From contig CP093829.1 in assembly GCA_033063855.1 (NCBI GenBank), positions 5,838,243 to 5,902,242 of the forward strand: a stretch of 64,000 nt of DNA. The letters are read 5' to 3'. Under the pieces are notes generated by a model that saw only the letters and a list, made by a program, of their open reading frames with translations, was not told where the DNA came from and did not search any database. The translations under genes were made by a program, and so were the position numbers. This stretch comes from Smittia aterrima (lineage: Eukaryota; Arthropoda; Insecta; Diptera; Chironomidae). This document shows, one piece after another, positions 58,101-64,000 of this stretch; position 1 is the first letter of the stretch, and each line of letters starts with the position of its first letter.

Positions 58101-59554
58101 CCTAAATTCCGTTCACGGAACAAAATTTCACGAAAGTTTTGACAAAGTTTTGTTTTGTGATGAAAAAGTGATTAATATCAAAAAAAAAAAGTTCGTCAGC
58201 AAAAAAATGCATTTTTTATTCCATTTCACTCCGATGGGAAATGACATTAAATATTTAAAGCAAATGTTTCATTGAGAATTTTATTTTTTGTTAGCTACAT
58301 TACAAACCTGGGAAAAAACATTTGCATTTTCCTTCTTCATTAAAGTAATGGGAATCATGGAGGAAAAAAGTTCTGTGCGGTTTATTCAATATTAACGCTT
58401 GTGCCATGGCGTATTCTAATAAATGTAATTACATGAGAGTGAGTGAGTGAGGGAAGCAGAATTTATCACGCAAACTTTTTGTCGCAGAAATAATGTTAGG
58501 AAATTAACAGGTCTCGTGTAGCATGAATTATTGATTTAAAAACGATGCAGAGATGATTAAAGAGCTCGTTTTCAATGTGCAGTAGTTCTCGCAATTATTT
58601 CGTCATTCAGTTCAGTCATTGAAAGGGGACAGAGTTTTGTCATTTTAAATTGAGGCCGGGCTCAACCTTCTAATGTCTTTGTTTCAAACGTCAATTAATC
58701 TTAATTGCGTTCTCTGCAATAAAGAGAAATGTTCGCGTCACTCTTATTATTTGAATATGAGCACAATGAATGATGGAGACAACAAGTGGTCTTGTCTGAA
58801 GATGAAATTTATACGGCTCTGTTCGTTCGTTGATACTTACAAAGCTTTAGATGAGAAGAAAAAAAGTGTAGAAGGATTTTCATTCATTGTGCTCGAAGCT
58901 ACCAACTTCTCATTAAAAGTCACAGCTACTCAAGCCGTGATTCTGTCGTAAATCCAACTTAAAAGCCTCCAGAGTTTTAAAGCTCTTCGAAAGCATTTAT
59001 GACGGCACATAAAAGAAGGATTTTCTATCCAGGGAAATCTCTTCGTCGCCGTCAAATCATCCCCTCGCAGTGTTTCCTCACAAGCGACAGCCATTTTTAG
59101 ACATTTCTGTCTTTACGATTATTTGCCGTTTTAAGCACGAAGGAAGAGAAGGGAAAAACAAAAGCCCGTAAACCGATGTTTACCTGCTCCGAAGCACGAC
59201 GGATTCATCATCTTAAGCTTTGCGGAGAAGAAATTTTTCTCCTCTCATAAAATCTTAATATCTGTCAGCGTCATCGACTTTCAGCAGCAAATAAACTTTG
59301 AGATGATGAAAATTTAATGAGAAAAAGATTTCTTTCCGCTGATAACGGGAATCTAGTAAATCCTGGATTCTTGTAATGTCTTGAAAATTGTCGTAAAAAC
59401 CATTCGAAGGAATTTTCATTTTAATCCTCTGAAAGAGCTAAAGCTTCAAATTTTGCAAACAACTCCTTACCAAAACCAAGCAGCACTCTTGGGATGCATT
59501 AAGCGATATCACATAAAAGAAGAGTGAACCGAACCCGACACAAATTACTGAAAC

Positions 59555-59578
59555 CGCTCTCCCTCACACGAGGGAGCG
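59555..59578 (+). other. GC-rich hairpin
   Basis: CGCTC-(TC)-CCTC pairs with GAGGGAGCG around an ACAC loop: nine pairs with a small bulge in an otherwise AT-rich region. Confidence 0.3.
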
Positions 59579-61489
59579 ACCGTTTATTTTCGTTGGATTC
59601 TTTGTTCTTGACCCAAGAAAATGTCCAAAAGGTCTGAAAACATTTCAAGGATTTCCTGGAAGATTCAAATGCTGTGATATCGATGACCTTTTCTCTGAGA
59701 GAGCTATTTGCAATGTTGAAACGTCCTTAGGTTGTGAAAGAAGGAAAATTCCAAGTCACAGATAACTTTTGCTTTCCCGTCATGAAAACCTCAACTTTAT
59801 TAAGATTTCCTCCGTCAACCTCGAGCGTTCCCTAAATTGACACTCAATGAAAAATGCAAACAAACAATTTTCTCTCGTCTAGCAAAACCTAAACTTTGGC
59901 TTTGTCGTTAAAATTTATTCATGCTATGCGTGTTGGCTTTAATTAAAATGCTCGTAAAGTTCTACTTGAAAAGTTTGTGTGATTATCCTCATCGTGTTTA
60001 AATTTCTATTTCGCGATGACATCAGCTGACGACTTCATCTCGAGATGTCATGCGAAGAGCAATTTAATTTAAGATTTAATTCGAAGAAGATAAACAACAA
60101 AAAAGAATTTCGCTAATTATATTTTTCTTATGCAAAACAATCAAATTAATTGAAAGCAAATTTCAGAATTCATTTAAACTTTTCGACTTAGCTCAGTCAT
60201 TCGCTTGTGGATCGACAAGTGTTTGTTTATCATTTGCTGAAGGATTTCTCTCTCACTCTCTCATGAAGTTGATGTAGAAAACTCTCTTGCGCAATGTAGA
60301 AAACTGAGAGCAGAGAAAGAGCGAGAAATACGCGATTCAAATCATAAACAGTTTTATCGTAATGCTTCGTTCTCAGTTCTGTCGGGACCGTGATCGTGAT
60401 AGCACACAAGTGAAAGAAAAATCAATTTTCACCTTAGAAAGGTTGAAAGGAAAATTCATTAATTATTAACGTTTCATCTTAACTTCTCGTGAAGCTGCTT
60501 CCACTCAACTTCGTGGAATTGAAACAACAAGAAAAGTAAATTTTTGATCGTTGTCATTTGTTTATTTGCGCAACACTTGTTTAATGAGAAATCGCTGTAA
60601 TTACAAACTTTCCATTCGACCAATGAACATGAGAACAAGTGTTGATCCGAAACTGCACGGGAAATTGCAGAAAGTGAAAAATCGATAACAGATGAAGTAA
60701 TTGAATTGTTTCGTGTTTTTCGCTTCAACATCGTCTCTCGAGTCAGATTTTGTTTCTGCTATAAAGTCTCTGTTTCCACCATCTCCGCTGCTGCTGTTGC
60801 TTTGAAGTCTATTGAAGTGTGTTTTGTTTTTATGAGTAGGTGAACTTGTTCGATTCATTCGCGTTTTTATTATTATAGCTTCGCTCCGGCTTTAAGAGCC
60901 TGGAACTGAATGAATGTAACAATTTTCAGCAAAAGTTGAAACTTCCAAAAATGTGTTTCGAGTAAATATTTCGGATGTGGGATGACAAAAGCAAAGAGAT
61001 TGAGAGAGATACTGCAGAAAAGAAGTTAACAAGTTTCATTACGAATCCGACTCGAGAGACATCGTGGAGATTAATTGGAGTTTTTCGTTTTAATTTTAAT
61101 TTTTTTTTTCTTCTTAAAGTCGCTCGACTTGTGTAAATAAAAGTTTAAAGAACGAGTGAGACTCAGTAGGAGAGTGAAGGTCGATGGAGCAATGAGAAAC
61201 AAATTGAAATCAGTGATTAAGTGGATAATTTGTAACATCAACATGAAGCCGTTGAATCAAAATAAATAATCAAAACAGAAATCAATATCTCACGCTGACA
61301 AATCAATGTGCACACGCACAACGCTGAATGTGAACAATCTTTCGACGCGAAATCATTCGATTTTGTTGCTGTGGAGCCTCCTACGTTGCATACGAGGCAG
61401 AGATTTAATTATATCCGCTCGAATGTTGAGCGTTGGAATCCATAAGTGTTTAGAGGATTAAATAGGAATATCAATCAACTTCTCACATC

Positions 61490-61524
61490 ATGGCGATGGA
61501 ATGGATAACAGCGATTGACAAGAG
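61490..61524 (+). other. possible first coding exon
   Basis: ATGGCGATGGAATGG in good initiation context encodes MAMEWITAIDK and runs into the donor GTATGC at 61525. If real, the rest of the gene lies to the right of the window. There is no other support. Confidence 0.2.
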
Positions 61525-64000
61525 GTATGCAAATTGCCTTTTCATGTTTTATTTTCCTCGGTTGCTTCAATTACTTATTGTGCTTCGTTCGTCCGATTCT
61601 CCTCGTCGTCGTTGTCGTCATCGTCTCAGTTTCATGTTTGCTATTTTATTCTCCAAGCCGTCGAGTGGATTTTCAACTCGATTCGATTGTTGACAAATTG
61701 TCTCTGTTTATTTGCCATCGAGCGGAGCATTTGGAGATCGTAAAAGAACCAGAACCAGAGCAAACAATCCACACCGAAAAAAAAGGCTTGGTCATCCGAA
61801 ATTGTTGGAATTTTGTTCAATGCCATTCTCCATGGAATTGTCACATCTCGCGAGGGAATCAAAAAGCGACATAAATTGCCATCAACAAAAATTTAAAGCA
61901 AACAAAAGAATGTGGAGAATGTAGAGAATGATGATGAGGTGTTGGAATGTTATGTTCTTCTTTTTTTCGGAGCGAAAACTCTGCTCGAGATTTTGTTTCA
62001 CGTCTGCTGACACACAACGATGAACTCTCTAGTTGCGAATAATTTATTCACGCCACAAAATTCATTTGCATATGCAGCACTTAAATCTGTGAAACTCTTT
62101 CACGACTTTGTCGCGAGACAACGAAAGTTGTTTAAAACATTCATCGATGAGTAATAAAAAAAACTTTTTTCTTCTTTTTTGTCTTCCACACGAAATGATC
62201 AAACATAAACAAAAATATTTCTCCGAAAGAATTTCATCGTAAAACGCGTTTCCTCAAACAAACTCTCACGCGTTTTAGAGGCGATTTGTTTAAGAGACTT
62301 TTGTTTACATTCGCAAGATGGTCACATAAATTGTTCTTTAACAATAAATTTGTAAATCAATTGCAAAGCGGAGAAGAAATTTCCTTCCTTTGAAATTCAT
62401 CTCTCCAGCTTTTTCGCTGCTGCTTGAATAAACAAGAAAAGTATTTTTTGTATTGCTTGGCGCGAGACGTCGGCAACGAACGAGAGAAGAAAGAATGAGC
62501 ACGGAACTGACGATGAAGCAACAGACGAAAATTTGTATGCACATTTATAACAAAAGCAAACGAGAGAAATTGAGTTGTTTGATGACGGGAGATCGATGAC
62601 AGCTCAACAGAAGCCTTAGTTAAAGTTACTAGCGTTCGAAACAACTAGAAAAAAAATTCCTCTCGACAACGAGAGCGCGTCGAACTGAAGTGAAATTTAT
62701 TATTTATTATTGAAGCATCTCGTCGATCTCGAGACTCACAAATTGTTGTTTGAAATGATGAAAATGTAATGAAGGCAATAATGAATGTCAGAGAATTGCT
62801 CTTTTGAGAGTTTCGATGCTTTCTTTTCGAGATCCGTTCCCAATTTGTTTTGATTAATTGAAGCTCAAGTTCAGTGGAAGCTTCAATTAAGAATTTTAAT
62901 GCTTCTTTGGAAAGTTACGCTCTCACGAGCTGCTGCGAACCGCAATGAACTCAAAGCAATTGCGAGGCGACTCAATATTTAGTTAAGTGATAATTACAGG
63001 CCTAAAGCGAAAGCTCTAACCTTGAGAACGAATTCACTTCGCAAACGACATCGGCAAAAGCCAATATTAACATTTTTTTTCCTCCTCTGACATTCCGGGC
63101 GGAAAAACGTTTTGAGATAATTTCCTGGGATTTTTCTTCCATTCCCATAAAGAAAAATACCAAATCGTTTCGTTCCTACCATTTGCCAAAGCATTTCTCT
63201 AATTTCGACGTAAGCGATCGAACAATATTTCATTATCGATAATATTCTTGGCTTAGAAAGCTTTTCTTTTTATAGCATTGCGTAATTGAATTGCTGTAAT
63301 CATAAAAATCAAACGATGAAATACAGATTGACCACGCTTAATCGATCGCTTTCGTGCGACAAGCGATGAATGTTTTTTTCACGCCGTGATGACCCAGAGA
63401 AAGCGAGGAAATCGACGATAATTCGTTGATTGCCCGTAGATGCTATCGATTGACAATCAATAGACATCGAGAGTGTAAAAAATGAAAGTTTATTGTTTCA
63501 TTGTTGACACGAATCGTTAATGAAGACGACGAGGGGCTGATTCGAGACTTTGCGACAGCTGACAAGGGACAAACGATTTATCAATGATGAGGCGTCGAAT
63601 CAAAGTGAATTTATATTCAAATCGTCTTTCAGATCAAATTGTTTTGCTATTCAAGAGAGGCCACACCTGATCATGAATCTCATTATCGTGATTAACATCA
63701 GTCAAGACAATAATCGAAGGGAGAGAATGAAAAATGACACGAGCTGACATCTTCGTCGCAGAAAACAAAAAACTGTAACAAGAGGCTCGTTGATTCGATT
63801 AATTACATTCATGCACGAGGCCGGTGTGTGATGTCAGCGTTTCTGTGTCATTTATTATCTTTCTGCGTCTGTTATCGCTCACTCGTCTGTCTCTTCCCTG
63901 CCACATGACTCACGTCAAACTTTTTTCTATCTCTCGACTCTTTTATGAACTTCTTTCCTGTGATGATTTATTCTCAATGTTCTTCATTCGTTTTGGAACG

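Larger units (their letters stand above)
53465..64000. other. 10.5-kb stretch without supported genes
   Basis: Open frames are short and none shows a domain or consistent codon use. It may be intergenic or part of a long intron of a gene beyond the window. Hairpins are noted at 55132-55157 and 59555-59578, and GAGTGAGT simple sequence near 58437. No EcKL remnants were seen here. Confidence 0.55.

Noticed and set aside
60474..60858. Minus-strand 85-codon frames, one Ser/Asn-rich from an ATG
   Set aside because: The composition is mildly protein-like, but there is no clear donor or partner exon and two frames overlap; not enough support.
61490..61924. Overlapping frames of 60-119 codons with a hydrophobic stretch
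   Set aside because: Three overlapping frames are open at once over a TCGTCGTCG-type simple repeat, so the hydrophobic run comes from low complexity.
1..64000. tRNA genes, CRISPR arrays, bacterial operons or riboswitches
   Set aside because: No cloverleaf with A and B boxes was recognised, no regularly spaced repeats, and the gene structure is plainly eukaryotic.

Overview
The window is eukaryotic nuclear DNA and almost certainly insect. Genes have short introns (mostly about 55-250 bp) with GT-AG borders, the DNA is AT-rich, and AATAAA signals follow stop codons. Promoters combine a TATA box with the arthropod TCAGT initiator. Families include a pickpocket (DEG/ENaC) channel and a large ecdysteroid-kinase-like (EcKL) expansion, both typical of insects. 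The compact layout and the EcKL and F-box expansions fit a dipteran, perhaps a nematoceran; that placement is inference.

Region 1 (1-9.1 kb) is gene-dense. Two tandem single-exon F-box genes lie on the minus strand, followed by a small two-exon secreted-protein gene. A four-exon gene resembling pICln (icln) is head-to-head with fibrillarin (Fib, six exons), and then comes an intronless gene of unknown function. Intron 4 of Fib carries a good box C/D snoRNA candidate.

Region 2 (9.1-13.6 kb) is Evi5, a Rab GTPase-activating protein, rebuilt here as eleven coding exons giving 803 aa on the minus strand. Region 3 (13.6-19.7 kb) shows no convincing gene. Region 4 (19.7-21.5 kb) is a GALK2-type galactokinase/N-acetylgalactosamine kinase in five exons (479 aa). 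Region 5 (21.5-27.7 kb) has no supported gene. Region 6 (27.7-29.5 kb) is an eight-exon pickpocket-like channel (463 aa) on the minus strand.

Region 7 (29.9-53.5 kb) dominates the window: thirteen apparently intact EcKL genes, all on the plus strand. They share a three-exon structure, except that the third gene has precisely lost intron 2. One exon-1 relic lies between the first two genes, and a second, tiny relic was copied together with the last gene pair. Most members have their own TATA/TCAGT core promoter and upstream GATA-type sites, which suggests gut or fat-body expression. The last two genes are a very recent duplication, and the newer copy has lost its core promoter. The proteins are probably cytosolic small-molecule kinases acting on ecdysteroids and/or xenobiotics.

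Region 8 (53.5-64 kb) shows no supported gene, only two hairpins and one possible first exon. Exon borders were placed by eye from reading frame and splice signals; no alignment or database search was run.
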